A stretch of 64,000 nt of DNA. Source: Salvator merianae (taxonomy: Eukaryota > Chordata > Lepidosauria > Squamata > Teiidae). The notes beneath the pieces were generated by a model. The model had not been told where the DNA came from. It did not search any database and was given only the letters and a program-made list of their open reading frames with translations. The position numbers were made by a program, and so were the translations under genes. This document shows positions 11,351-23,835 of the stretch, in pieces (positions within the stretch are counted from its first letter, which is position 1; every line of letters starts with the position of its first letter). The stretch is from NCBI GenBank assembly GCA_003586115.2, contig QVOM02000073.1, positions 62,965,599-63,029,598 on the forward strand, written 5' to 3'.

Positions 11351-12109
11351 TAGGATGCTGTTTATCATTGAATTATTAAATAAACTAAAAAGCTGCATAT
11401 CTTTGGCAAGCTTTGATGCTGGTTATATTTACAATAAAGCACTGTAAAATATGAAATTAAGTTTCACTAGGTCTTCATTTTATATAATAAAGTTGCATCA
11501 TGAATTACATGCATTGTACATAATATCCATAAGAGCAAGCTCTTACCCTGTGAAAGGAATTTCTGCTCGAATATTATAATTAGAAATCATAGTTTTTCAC
11601 TCTGATTGCAGGGAAAACTTTCCAGAGTGTTGTATTTAGCGCCACAAATTAGGTTTATACATTCACGTGTGGGATGTGATGAATTGCACGATCTGAACTC
11701 TAGACAAACAGAGAGGATCTGCATTTTGAGTCTGAATACTGGATGGGGAGAATATGAACTTCTGTGTGAACTTGTGAACTTCTGTGTGAACTTTTCCCCA
11801 ACCACATTAGAAATGTTATTTATTCATGTGGACTGAATACCACAACCTCCAAATCACCTTTGAAAACTGAAGCGTGTCCTACATTTTTCTTAAATGGTGA
11901 TATACTTTTCTGTGGTTATATGGATCTCATTCTTTATGGAATCTACAGAAGATAAATGTGATAACTAGCTGGTCACAGTATTTTGGCAACATGCAGAACA
12001 GAAAGTTACTTATCTGTTTAAATGGTGAAATCTGATGAGAAAGAGCACTGGGCAATTTGAAGCCACAAGATAGTCAACAATTTGAATGGGAGCTTTACTA
12101 AAAAATAGC

Positions 12110-12360
12110 CAAGGGCTCACAATAGATATAAGCTGAGTTGTCTGCTATACCATCCATCCCTACACTTCACAACCCATGGATTCCCCAAACTCCCTTCAGA
12201 GCTGTTAAGGACCTTATATGCCAAAGATAAAACCTTGAATCTGGCATGGTGGTTAACTGGCAACCAATGTAGGTACTTAAGCTCAGATGTGATATATGCA
12301 TGGCAACTGCCTCTCTGAACTACCTGGCTGTTGCATTTTGCATTAGGTACAGCTTCTGGC
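12110..12360 (-). mobile_element. L2-like LINE fragment, C-terminal coding part
   Basis: On the minus strand this encodes LKYLHWLPVNHHARFKVLSL, the motif following the reverse-transcriptase domain in L2/CR1-type LINEs (compare LKELYWLPI in the adjacent copy). It abuts the 3' tail of the longer LINE at 12365, so two copies of the family lie head to tail or one has been partly duplicated. Confidence 0.7.
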
Positions 12361-13009
12361 AATATTTGTTTGCATTTTTATCCCGCCCTATACCCGAAGG
12401 TCTCAGGGCGGGTTACAACAATTAAAACAAAACAGAACAAAACAAAACAAGAACTCATAAAAGGCATGCAATAAAACAGTAGTCTGAAAGTGGGGAGGGA
12501 AAGCTGTACCTTTAGCCAAAGGCAAGGGTGAATAGGTGCATCTTTAATGCTCTCCTAAAGATGTAAAGGACACACCTCAGGAGGAAGAGTGTTCCACAGT
12601 CTGGGGGCCACCACTGAAAAGGCCCTGTCCCGAGTGCCCACCCCTTTAGCTGTTGAAGGTGGTGGTACAACCAGGAGGATCTGCATCTGCAGATCTTAAG
12701 ACACGGCAGGCTGGTATGGGAGAAGACGCTTCTTTAGGTATTTGGGGCCCAAGCCATTTAGGGTCTTATAGGTTAAGGTTAACACCTTGAATTGGGCTCG
12801 GTAGCGAATTGGGAGCCAGTACAGCTCTTTTAAGACCGGCATGATATGCATCCGGCCAGCTGTTCCAGTCAGCAGCCTTGCTGCTGCATTCTGCACCAGT
12901 TGCAGCTTCCGAACCGTCTTCAGAGGCAGCCCCATGTAAAGCGCGTTACAGTAATCCAAGTTACCAAAGCATGGATTACTGTGGCCAGATTGTCTCTGTC
13001 CAGAAGAGG

Positions 13010-13636
13010 TCATAGTTGGCGAATCAGCCATAGTTGAAGGTGTGCATTCTTGGCCACCGCCTCCACCTGAGTTTCAAGGGTAAGCATAGAGTCCAAGAGT
13101 ACACCCAGATTCCACACCTGTCCTTTCCAGGGCAAAGCAACCCCATCAAGGGTCAGGTGCCTTTTAACTTCACGGACTCGAGACCCTCTGACACACAGTA
13201 CCTCCGTCTTGTCTGGATTCAGCTTCAATTTATTGGCCCTCATCCAGCCCATTACTGCTTCCAGGCACCTGTCCAACACTTCAACCACCCATCCTGATTC
13301 AGATGGCACAGATATGTTGAGCTGGGTGTCATCTGCATATTGATGACATCTAACTCCAAATCTCCTGATGACTTCCCCCAGTGGCTTCATATAGATATTG
13401 AAAAGCATGGGAGATAAGATCGACCCCTGAGGAACCCCACACCTGAGTTCCCAGGNACAGCTCAGCCGCCAAGCCACTGAGGCACAATCATCCAATGCTA
13501 TTTGCTGATATTGTCCCTGCAGGTAGAAACAAATGCACTTTAACACAATGCCTCCTATTCTCATGCCACATAGGCAATCCAGTAGGATACTGTGATCTAC
13601 TGTATCAAAAGCTGCTGAAAGATCAAGCAAGATCAA
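13010..13636 (-). pseudogene. Reverse transcriptase domain of the L2-like LINE
   Basis: A 208-codon open stretch holds the palm of a non-LTR reverse transcriptase. Residues 5-11 (DLSAAFD) are motif A, 67-76 (GVPQGSILSP) motif B, and 100-103 (YADD) motif C with both metal-binding aspartates. The later LNPDKTEVL and LGVLLD motifs are also typical. Codon 61 is unreadable because of the N at 13456. The first Met is only the first ATG in the frame, not a true start, and the frame is lost at the C-terminal end. It is a fragment of a polyprotein, not a host gene. Confidence 0.88.
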
Positions 13637-13751
13637 CAGAATTGCACTCCCTCTTTCTCTCTCCTACAACAGGTCATCCTTCCAGTCAATCAAGACTCAT
13701 TCAGTGCCAAACTTAGGCCTGAACCCAAATTGAAATGGATCCAGATAATTA

Positions 13752-13886
13752 GGCTGCATCCAGACATCACTTAGTTATTCCACTGTATTTAGATATTCTG
13801 GAATAAAGCATATTTATCCTGAAATATCCTTTTTTTTTTCTAGAATATCTAGATATAGCACAAGTAAGCAATGTCTGGATGCAGCC
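13752..13886. mobile_element. 135-bp miniature DNA element inside the LINE
   Basis: The ends are perfect inverted copies, GGCTGCATCCAGACAT and its complement. The flanks are TTA (13749-13751) and TCA (13887-13889). Read on the minus strand with the element and one triplet removed, the LINE continues D-E-T-D-Y-L-D-P-F in frame. The insertion therefore duplicated 3 bp, with one later substitution. A 3-bp duplication with a T-N-A pattern fits PIF/Harbinger elements. The interior is AT-rich and non-coding. Confidence 0.85.
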
Positions 13887-14570
13887 TCAGTTTCATCTAA
13901 GAATGCCTGTAATTGCACAGTCACAAACTTATCCAGAAACTTATCCTGAAAGGGGTGTTAGGCACTGGGCAATAGTTAGAACAAACCTCTGGTTCCAGGG
14001 AGGGCTCTTTCAGGAGTGGACGAACACCATGGCCTCTTTCAAGGCCGGTGGGACCGCAGCCTCATGTAAAGACTCAAAAATCAATCCTTGGATCCACCCA
14101 GTCAAACCCTCCCAGTTTGCTCTAATAAGTCAAGATGGGCAAAGATCTAGAATGCATGTCATAGGCCAGACAGCCACAAGCATCTTGCCACATCCTCAGG
14201 CCTCAAAAACTGAAGGTGTTCCCACAAAATCAGATAGGACAGCTCTCTGGCCACCTCACCAGGTAATACGTCAAAGGAGATGCTTTAGTCCTCATGGAGA
14301 CAAACAACTTTATTATCAAAATATGTTACAAATTTATCACAGCAGTCTTCTGAGGGGTTTAATACTGGATTTCCAGGAGCAGATGACAACAGCCCCTTAA
14401 CCACTCAGGATAGCTCTGCTGATCTATCCCACTCATCTCACTCACCCAGGTTTCAGTAATACGTGTGAAGTCAGATCCCTTGTCCCCAGCCAGATGTGAT
14501 ACATGCAGCCAGTGGTGTCTGATATGGATGTCACAGCTGGAAGCTCCTTCCTCCACTGAAGCTTCCTTTG

Positions 14571-16065
14571 AAGTCTGTGTGTCAGTGGTAAATCCTTCTC
14601 TGAGTCAAATCAGAAAGAGATTTGCTGATTCTGCATTGACTTGAAAGAAAATTCATGAACTTGCTCTCAACAGGGCAGGGACCTCTGATTGCCCTCAGCC
14701 ACAGCAGCTGCCTCTGACCAATGCCCACTCTGAAGAAAACAGAGTTGAGATAGTTCCTTCTTCACAATAGAAAGGAAGCAAGGAAGCTTCCCTAGAGTCT
14801 GGATGCTGTGCAGCTATAAACTGATTATCGTTCCATCTTTCACAATAATGGCAGGATTTTGTTTGGAGCCTCACAGTGTTGAAGGGCTGTACAAATAATT
14901 ATGATAATAGGTATGGAGAAGGCTGGAGTACTGAACATAGCTAATGAGCAGAAACCACTCCAAACTTCAAGAGTTTGTTCTATAGCTTCTCACCTCTTCC
15001 ATCCACAGCTTTCCATACTAAGCAGGAAAAAAAAAAGTAGTGAAAGTGTTAATGAAGCATTGCATGCACATCACCAGAAGCGTAAATTTGTTTCACAATA
15101 CAGTATCTGGCACTAGTTAGATTGTACTTGGGGTGCGTGATCCATTTCTTATCACAGCATACTAAAATTGGCATTGGCTGTATCCACATAAGCACTTGAA
15201 GCACAGCATCCAAATGTGTCAGTCTCTGATCAGCCCAGACAATGGCTTACTTGTAAACCAGGCAAAACTACTCTGAGAGCAGGTTGTGGTGGTTGAATTG
15301 CTCCCTCTTCCCATGTGGAAGCATAGAGAGTGCTGTTTCTGCCCAGATGTGATCCAGACGGACTAGATAAATGGCTAGAAGTCAGCTGTTTTTTGTTTTG
15401 CCAGCACATAAACATCACAGCTGCAAGACAGGTTCCCATCCCAGCTTGATTCTGAGATCTCTGGCCAGGCAAATTTTATGTGCCCATCATGGTTCCCACC
15501 TCCAGGACAGCACCTACCAACCCACCAGTCAGCCCTAATAGTCTTCATGTGGATGGTGCTGTTAATAAAATGGAGGAAGTTTAGAGGAAACTACTGAGAT
15601 GCTAAGGGCTCTGGAAAGGAAATAAAGATGAGGAAGTTTAATTTAAAAAAAAAGAAGCTGGGGGAAGATAAAATAGCAATTTAAAAATATCTAAAGGGCT
15701 GTCAGATGAAAAAGGGAACAGATTAATTCTTTGTGGTTCCTGAAAGCTGGACTAGGACTAATGGAATGAAATTAAAAGTAAGGTGATCCAAGCTAGAAAT
15801 GTGAGGGGAAATTCCTGACAGTAATAGCTGTTCACTGGAAGAACTGTCTCATTCATTTGTGGGGTCCATATACAGGACGTTTTCAAGTGAAGCCTAAGTG
15901 GCCATTTGCTGAGGGTGTTTTAGCTGACTCCTCGTCTGAGAGGTAGGACTAGATTAAACCCGAGGTCCCTTTCAACTATGAAATAGATGAAACCACCTTC
16001 TGCACATCCGCAGTGTGCAAAGCAAGCCATACTGTGCCTTGGAGAGCATAAAGTATGTAAGTTTA
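14571..16065. other. Intron without recognisable element
   Basis: Unique-looking sequence. A GGCTGTATCCACATAAGCAC phrase at 15177 resembles an end of the GGCTGCATCC family, but no partner end was found. Confidence 0.5.
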
Positions 16066-16613
16066 GGCCATGGTCACACCTCATGTTTTCTGGAGATAGA
16101 GGCTGACTTAAATCCTCGGAAACTAGATGCTAAATTGCGTTACTGGTTTTTCTGAGGACTTCCCTGCCTGGAATGAGATTATCCTAAATTTGGATAATCT
16201 CAGCTCTGAATCCATTTCAGCAAGAAACGGACCCAGCCAGGCTGTCTCCTGCCACCCTCCCAATTCCCCCCACTGCTGCAGCTGCCTCCCACTCACCCCA
16301 AAAACTCCTACCGGCTACCACCACCCCATCCCCTGATGTCTGCCGCCACCACAACCACAGCTGCAGCTGCCTCCTGCCACATTCCCCGATGCCACTGCTG
16401 CTTCCTGTCACCCCTTCAAAGCCCCCTACTGCCTCCCAACAACCCCTGCCCTCCCTGCCCCAACGTACCTCTTATTAGGAGGGCTTGAGTGATAGGTACA
16501 GCTGCTAGGGTGGTACACTACAGTAAGTTCAAGCTGGAGGAGACCCAAAACAGCATCATTCCTCTGTTCATACCAGGGACTGACTAAACCACAAAACAGG
16601 AAGTGTGAGGTCA
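16066..16613 (-). mobile_element. TIR element family D, copy 1
   Basis: It is bounded by GGCCATGGTCACACCTCATG at the left and by an inverted relative (AAAACAGGAAGTGTGAGGTC) at the right. Blocks throughout match 37406-38066 in inverted orientation, including the TTATCCTAAATTTGGATAAT neighbourhood and the phrase read here as GGAGGGCTTGAGTG. The middle (16235-16440) is a C-rich degenerate minisatellite of CTGCCTCCTGCCAC units. No transposase coding was recognised. Confidence 0.72.
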
Positions 16614-18080
16614 TTATTTTCTTCCCTCTCTCAGAAAAGCAACAGGCTTATTGCTGCTTTTCTCTCTCTCCTGGAAAATAATTGGGGGAAAACCCACCCT
16701 CCATAGGGCAGCCCAAACTCCCAGCTAAGGAGCTCAATCCTTGTCATTTTTCTCCACTCAGAATGTTTTCTGGGGGTGGGTGGGTTACCTATAGACAAGA
16801 ACCTCACCTGCACACATACATAGGGGCCCAAAATGGTGGCCCAACTCAGTTCTCTGGGTAATCAAACCCCTCTCCTGAGATGCTTGTTCCGAAAGAAGCA
16901 CCTGTGAAGCGCCTTGTCCCAACAGGTGACCCATTCTGCTGGGACACCTGTGCTGTCCATCAGGAAGGCAGACAGAATATGGGCAATCTTATCCAAGTAA
17001 GTTCCCTGAATTAAATCTACCAAGTCAGAGGGGAGATGGTAATGCTTTAGTGCTTTGTTCTTCAGCATCATTTTACTGTTGTATTGTTTGTCAAACAAGT
17101 GGAAGGTGCTTACTTGTACTTGACCAGGTACTGAAATACTACAGGTTGTTTATCGCCAACAAATTAGCTGTGGAGGAGACAGCAGTTTTCAGGCTTTACA
17201 GTGACAGAATGCATTTTAAGCCATATTTTAAGAGGGAGGGGGAATGATAGATGCATCAGATTCCAAAGAAACAAGCAATGTATCTGAAACTCCCAGCTGA
17301 ACATATTGCACCTAAATGTTCCTTTCCATGGCACTTGCATGGAACATGAGCATCTTGCTGTCTTTAATTAAGAAGTTAACTGGACCATGAAGCATTGGCT
17401 GAGTAAATAGAAATGATTTGTGCTTTGTCAAGAATGTGCATTAGGCATTTTTGCATTTTTTTCCTGTACATAAATTATGGTGATTATTAAAAACTGGAAG
17501 GGTCATCTATACACCCATCTGTAGCTCACATTCTTCACTGTTCTTTGTTCATAACTGTCTTTCTAACAGTTGTAATTTATTGTGGACTATTGCTTATACC
17601 ATCTGCTTGGCTTTATAAACTACACAAAGTGTGGCTGAAAATTGCACACAATAGCACAATAGTTAATTCTGTGCTCTGCAAAGTGGTGATTACAATTCTG
17701 TAGCTTCTAATATATATAGTTGTCATAACTGAGTAACATCTAGAAGAGTGATTTTATGGTGTGCTTTAAAAAAAGGAGGGGAAAGGGTGTTAGAAGACAC
17801 TTTTCCTAATTTATTAGAATGGCGGCATGTTCCATTCTAGAAACAACTAAGGCCTTCCTGCACTGGGCCTTACTCCAGATTATATTTCAGATGGCAGGTC
17901 TGATTTTGTCAGGTTGTAATTTTAACCATTAAATGATCCAAAATTATTGTCATACTTTTTAGTAACTTAACCCAAACTTATGATAAACATGCTAAATTTG
18001 TTAAATTTACACATAATTTTATTCATAACGTAGTTAATTTCTTTGACCCAAGCAGCTTATACTTATTATTCCAGGTGGAG
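16614..18080. other. Intron without recognisable element
   Basis: Mostly AT-rich unique sequence. A half copy of the CTGCAC-end family may lie at 17850-17910 (TTCCTGCACTGGGCCTTACT), without its second end. Confidence 0.5.
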
Positions 18081-18104
18081 TTATTGGTTCCAAGACCTAA
18101 GATT

Positions 18105-18340
18105 TGTACAAAATATTAGAGATATGTGATGCCACAACTCTGGAGGATAAAACCCCACAATGTTCCCAGGACTATATTGGGATTGCCACACATATTCATG
18201 GCAATCCCTGAGTATTCCCAGGTTAGTTAAGGAAAAAAGTGCTACATCACTACTACAAAAACCAACGACGCTGGGTTTTCCATAATAGCAATTTCTTACC
18301 TCTGTCTGGTGTTTCTTTGCGGGATCCTTTTCCTTGCAAA
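18105..18340 (+). repeat. Dispersed repeat family F, copy 2
   Basis: It shares ACTATATTGGGATTGCCA, a CTGGGTTTTCC block and a downstream CTTACCT...GGGATCC block with 54930-55140 (same orientation) and 8510-8700 (inverted). Open frames of 99 and 181 codons overlap this copy on opposite strands and are not conserved in the others. Confidence 0.5.
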
Positions 18341-19254
18341 ATATTCTGGTTTTCAGAGCACTTGGAGGCCCCAGCACCAGCTCCAAAGAGGACACTGGCT
18401 TTGGAGCCAGTGCAGGGGCTGCTGCAGGACAGGCCATGCCAATGCAGCTGGCCTTGTCCAGCACTAGAAGCAGCCCATCCCTACTTGAGACAGGCTCTCT
18501 ATCCTGGGATGAGGTACCCTGCCCTATCCCAGGATTGAAGAGGTAAATGCAAATCCATCCTTCAATTATCTTAGTGTGCCGTTTTGTAGAAATCCTGGTC
18601 CCAAGCCATTTATCATTAAGCATCAATGCCTCAGCTTGGACATGTGCTAATATCTATCCATAAATAGTTTGTGTTGAGTTGAACCTCAGTTGACAATCTT
18701 GAATTACAGAATATTCCTAGGTTCTGCATCTGTAAGGAGCACAGCTCCCCATCCAGCACAACGCGTATTCCTGACATAATAACTATCAAGCCACAGACAT
18801 GCCAAGATCTAGCTGCAATTTAATGTCCTCCATCTTGCTCACCATAACATGGAAATACTGTGGTAGTACCCCAGCTGCCTCTCATGGTGCCAATGAAAAG
18901 GAAAAGTAGAACTGGGTGCCATTAATACACTGATGTTAACTCATTCCACACTTCCATGACATCTAGCTTAATGTGAGGTTGGGGATCCTTTGGTATAGAG
19001 ATATGAGTTCAGTCATCTAAGTAAATGCCTATAACATAAACAGACAGTTTAGAAGTGCTTCCTACTAGATCGCTTTCTATAATGAACATAAAACTAGTAT
19101 GTTGTTGATATGGAAAAAGATGAAACAACTCTAAGGTTAATAATATTTATGGGCAAATTTAATATGGTCCAGTTTGAGCAGTAGCTCTAACTAGCAAGCA
19201 TTGAACTACTAATTTGGTGTACATACATACCCAAATTTCTAAAGGAACTCCTTC

Positions 19255-19590
19255 TTCCATATCGACCTGCCTAGGATCTGCCAGGGTGGCTGTCTTGGCA
19301 GTACCTCCCCTGTCAGCAGTTAAGGGGGTAGGGACACTGTGGGAGGGCCTCCTCAGTGATAGCCCCCAGGTTGTGAAACAGTTTCTCCTCTGAGGTATGT
19401 CAGGCGCCGTTGTTCTGGTGATTGATGAAGTTGCACCTCTTTAGCCTGGCCTTCAGCTGAGGGAACAACATCCCTTTCCCATGCAGGCACAGTCACTATT
19501 TTAGCTAATTTATTTTATCTGATTTATAGTGGTTTTATTGTGACCCACTCTGAGACCTTCAGGTATAAGGCAGGATAGAAACATAAGTAG
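19255..19590 (+). mobile_element. L2-like LINE, 3' end fragment
   Basis: A degenerate C-terminal coding region (starting TCGACCTGCCTAGGATCTGC) is followed by a tail reading GTGACCCACTCTGAGACCTT then CAGGTATAAGGCAGGATAGA. This is the same 3' signature as 140-512 and 12365-12415. 5' truncated. Confidence 0.72.
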
Positions 19591-19902
19591 CAAACAGATA
19601 AAATTTGCAATATCAGGGACTGTAAGTGCATGAAAGGTTTCACACTGCAAATAAAGGTTTTTGGAAAACTTGGAAATACAGTCTCTGAAAGCATTATACA
19701 TTTTATCACTTTTATTTTGTGAATAATAGAACAATGCTATTATTGAAAGATGCCTTAATTATATCTGCTCACTGATTTAAATGAAAACTTCACTATTTAT
19801 TTGCTTTCTTTCATTTTTGTCCTGTCTTTTTTGTATTGCAGAATGTGAAGTGGCATCCATAAGGCAGATTAGTTTAAATGTCTGAATAGAATCCAGAACT
19901 AT

Positions 19903-20364
19903 GGCTGGATTTGCACTTACCTGGGTGGGATGGTATAACAATACTGTACTGGACTGGTCAGGTTATAGTGCAATGGCAGCCATTCATACTATGCATGCTA
20001 GACTAGCCCCACACCTATCTAGCAGCGCTTGCAGTGTGAATAGCCCACCTGGATTGCCACGGTAAAGTCCAAACCAGCATCCAGTGTGAGGTCAGACGTT
20101 GCCATGGCGATCTGGAAGCTGCTAACAACTGCACAGCCAAAATTACACAGCCCACTCACCCTTGCTGCACAGCACCCAGAAGAGGTGCAGATCCACCTTC
20201 CCAGGAGCAATCCAGCCATTGCCAGTCAGCCTATGGTCAGTTGTCCATAGCTGGATCACTCTGGGAAGGACTTAGACAACTCTGGATGAGCTGTGACTGC
20301 ATTTGAGTGCAGACTGGCCAGCAAGTGGCCTGGATCACTCCAGTTGGCAAGTGCAAAAAGGCCC
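19903..20364. mobile_element. 462-bp DNA element with TAT duplication
   Basis: The terminal 19 bases form an imperfect inverted repeat (left GGCTGGATTTGCACTTACC, right the complement of GGGCCTTTTTGCACTTGCC). They are flanked by a perfect TAT triplet on both sides (19900-19902 and 20365-20367). The interior is non-coding. It is related to the other GGGCC/CTGCAC-end elements of the window. Confidence 0.7.
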
Positions 20365-20464
20365 TATGTCTTCTTTCCTATGAAATATATGACATGTGCA
20401 TACATTTTTACATGAAACTAGCTGAAAACAATACATATAGACACATAATTCAAAATAGTGAGTG

Positions 20465-20960
20465 GATCATATTGGAAAAGCTTGGGGAAAGGGCAAAGAC
20501 TTCAACAGGCACCTGAAAATGTATTGTTTGAGGATATGACATGAGCATTCCAGAGGGTTGGTGCCACTACCGAGAAGGCCCAGGTATGGGTAACATCAAA
20601 GTGGTTATCAATTTGTGGAACCTTCAGCAGTATCTCCCTGGACAATCTCAGTGATCTTACAGATCTAAAACATCTAAAACTAAAGCATGTAGACTAAAAC
20701 AGGAAAGACAATCAGTTAAGTGTCATGGCCTCAACTTGTTTGGAGTCTTATATGCTAATGAGAGAAGCTTGAATCTGAATGGTAGGTAATTGACAGCCAG
20801 TGTGATTGCTTAAGCACAGTACGCTCAAACAGGCACCCTATTCAGCCACCTGGCTGTCTCATTTTGTATCAGTTCCCAGAGCAGATTCAAGGATAGCTTC
20901 ACACTAAGTGCCCTGCATCCTCTAAGCATGAGTTACAGTGGGCATCTGTACAACCATAGA
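20465..20960 (-). mobile_element. L2-like LINE fragment
   Basis: On the minus strand this is a degenerate form of the C-terminal and 3' region of the LINE at 12365. The phrases GGAGTCTTATATGCTAATGA and TTGACAGCCAGTGTGATTGC match its AAGGTGTTAA...GGGAGCCAGT section. Stops in every frame. Confidence 0.62.
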
Positions 20961-21495
20961 ACTCAAGATTCAAAACAATCTTTTTCCTTTCTTCATTTCT
21001 CATCAGCATTCAGTAAATTGATCTGAACTTAATAGATGCCGCATAAATTATTCTGTTTCTCTGAAAATGCCTGCTTTTATTAGTTCATAGTCTGTCCTTT
21101 AGGCTACTATTAGTATGGTGCAAGCAGTAAAATAAGCTTTTAAGGATGAAAAATAATTATTTTGCAAAGAGATTTGTCTCATAATGTTAAAAAAGCCATT
21201 GAAAGCCTTTAATGTTGAAATTATGCTTCATAATTCAGATCAATGTATTACCTTTTTGTTCTGGGGCATATCTATCTTCATACACAGGAGTATACAGGTT
21301 AAAATACTAATTTGGATTACACAAGGATTCCTATTCTGAAGTACAGGATAATATGCATTTACGAACAATAAATTATGCATATAGATTTAAGAGCAACTTT
21401 TGTTCACATATAAGGACAATTTATATGATTAGATACTTGCTGCTTTCCAATGTTGAGAACATTATAATAAACACGTAAGTCAGCCCATACTCACA
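20961..21495. other. Intron without recognisable element
   Basis: AT-rich unique sequence. Confidence 0.55.
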
Positions 21496-21879
21496 GGCCC
21501 TTTCCACATTGGGCCAATATATTGAATACATGGTCTGAACACTGGATCAGTTTATTGAAGGGTGTTTTCATACTTTCCACCTTAGAATGGGATAATTATC
21601 CCATTTAAGGTGAACTGGACCATGCAGCTTGGACACCATCCACACTGCAGGACTCCACAATACCAGCATTTGGGCTGTGAATGCTGGTATCCTGCTTCCA
21701 TGCACTGTGGATTGCGCAGGCATGTGCAGAAATGATCACACAGGCACAGCTGCAGCATGTCATGCAGCCATGCATTTGCACCTGGAAGAGGGTGCGAGTG
21801 CACTTAACTGTTCTCGGCCCAGTTGTGGAGCACAATTTAGACACACTGATGCTCACTAGCTTAAAGTGCAAAAAGGCCC
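21496..21879. mobile_element. DNA element, GGCCCTTT-end family
   Basis: It opens GGCCCTTTCCACATT and closes AAGTGCAAAAAGGCCC, an imperfect inverted terminal pair. The body is CA-rich with several CATGCA motifs and overlapping open frames on both strands that are not conserved elsewhere. The flanking triplets do not agree clearly. Confidence 0.5.
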
Positions 21880-23398
21880 AAATGCTAATAGGCTGGTCTG
21901 TCTGCGTGAGACCGGACTGTGAGTGGGATATGGCACTAAAATGGCTCTCTGTTATGCTCTACTGGTGGACATCTTTCAAGCAGTCCACCAGCACTCCACT
22001 GTGTTATACCAGACCACGGAGACCTTCAAGACAGCATGCATCTGAGATCCAGTAAACCATGCCTGGTCCCCTTTCCACCAGGCAGTCAGAAGCAGTTCCA
22101 GAGGCCTGCTGAAAAAGCCCCAGCCAGCAACTTCCAAGGTTGGGAATTATGTATCCTGGGCTAAGGCAGTGCAGGCTAGCCTACACCGTGTGGACAGGGT
22201 CACAAAGGCTGGGGCAGAACCTGTGACCTTCATACTTAGTCTACTAGCCTTGGTCCCATCGAAGCAGGAATCGTATCTAACATGATCCAACCAAAATTAA
22301 GTGTTCACTAAATTACCATATGCATTCAATTTATTGTCACAAAAAACACCATAAGAAATGCCCCACTAGATTTCATCCATGGCCCACTTAGTCCCACAGC
22401 TTTTTCTCACGGTGGCCAACCAGCTGCATGAGAAAGCCCACTAGCAGGATATGAACACATAGCTCATCCTGCTCACAGTCTCCTAAGCGTTAACTTAACA
22501 TTAGTTGGCTTATGCGCCATGTGTGCAGTATGACTGCTCCGGAAATCTATGGCCTTAGGTGACCAGGATCAAGCCCTGGTGACTGAAACATTAATCCCAA
22601 CTGGAGCAAGAGTAGCAGACGTGAGGCTGTTTCGAGTTCTTGTATTTTGTTGGCAGCTAGTCTCACACAGAAAAATGCTGCTAAATTACTATTTTGAATT
22701 GCTGTTAACATGACAAAATAACAAGCTGCTAATTAACAGCTGCTGACTAATAAGTAAATATTTCTCATATCTACATCTCGACACCCGCTCACTCAAGTAT
22801 TCAGTGTCTGGCACATCTTTGTTCCAAACCAAATCTGTATTGTTAGTTCCCTTTCACTGGGGAATTTGCTTTGTGGGAAATGCTCCAACTGTCTCTTTTG
22901 GTTTCATCATTTTAGATTCTTGCTTTGCCAGTGGCAGACTATAAACAGCAAGGTAAGAAGCAAGCAACCTGAAGAATAACAGGGCAGACTGAAACCATTA
23001 ATGTGGCAACAGTTCCAGTTGCAGGAAATGTCAAATAAATGCAGGCATCATGAATTAATGCCAAAACCTTGTTGGCATTTTCTTTAGTACAGAGGAAAAT
23101 CTTCAGGCACAAACTAGTTGAAGCTCACATGCATGATTTCCAGTAAGTTACTTTTTTTTTTTTTTCAAATAAAAAAAAATAAATCTTGAACACATAGATG
23201 GTATAGCACTCTTTCTCATTGGGTGTTCCAGCTGATAGTAACATATCTGAATTAAACAAACCATTTAAAGCATAAAAATTCTTTGTCTCTTTTTGCACTG
23301 CCTTTTGTTCCAGAGCAAATTCTGAAACAGCATGTCCACACACTAGTGCGGACTAGGCCAAGCCCCACCCACCCCATCATGTTTCATTTGTATTGGAT
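21880..23398. other. Intron, no classified element
   Basis: No classified repeat recognised. A poly-T/poly-A pair at 23151-23180 is the only clear simple sequence. Confidence 0.5.
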
Positions 23399-23399
23399 G

Positions 23400-23835
23400 A
23401 AGCATGGACTTGACTAGGGTGCTAAAAATGGCACCTTAGCCCGGTATAGTTGTAGACTTCAATGTTGAGGTCTACAACTGGCCCAAGAGTAGTATATTGG
23501 ACCACAGAGGCATGCTCCTGAGGGCATGTACTACAGGGGGCCCTTTTCAGTGGTGCTTCAGGAAGCACCACCAGAAATGGGTCTACCACAAAACTGGCCA
23601 GATCAAAATTCCAAAGGCTGGCAACTTTTGTCCCCAGCCTTCGGAGCCCTGCTACTGTCTCCAAGGACTCTTTGGAGGCAGCAGCAAGGATTGGAGTGAA
23701 ACTGGCCATTTGAATGCAGACTGCCCTGTTCCACTGCTCGCCCAACCCAGCTTGGAATGGGTTTCTTGTTCCAGGATGGGATGGCCCATCCTATTCTGGA
23801 ACATCACACGCAAGCGCGGAAAGGCCCTCTGTTGT
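23400..23835. repeat. Possible DNA element with internal hairpin
   Basis: GTTGTAGACTTCAATGTTGA and the following GGTCTACAAC form a small hairpin at 23449-23476. The right side ends CGCGGAAAGGCCCT, resembling the termini of neighbouring elements. The left end was not found. Confidence 0.35.

Larger units (their letters stand above)
12365..14570 (-). mobile_element. L2-like LINE retrotransposon, defective
   Basis: The element runs right to left. Near 14460-14500 it encodes FTRITETWVSE, the end of the endonuclease domain. At about 14000-14060 AVPPALKEA and near 13890-13920 QLQAFLDET lead into the reverse transcriptase. Next come LDPFQFGFRP (13690-13745), DLSAAFDTVDH, GVPQGSILSP and the catalytic YADDTQL (13010-13636). 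The C-terminal LVQNAAARLL and LKELYWLPI follow (12696-13031). The 3' tail at 12365-12415 carries the family signature CTGAGACCTTCGGGTATAGG. The element is inactive: frameshift near 13010-13031, in-frame stops upstream of 13640, an internal DNA-element insertion (13752-13886), and an N at 13456. L2 rather than another CR1-superfamily clade is a judgement from motif style. Confidence 0.88.

Noticed and set aside
18081..18626. 181-codon minus-strand open frame
   Set aside because: It crosses a dispersed repeat whose other copies do not keep the frame, and no domain is visible.
22915..22960. Possible mini-exon between an AG and a GTAAG
   Set aside because: Only about 20 bases, and the residues do not match any sarcoglycan exon.
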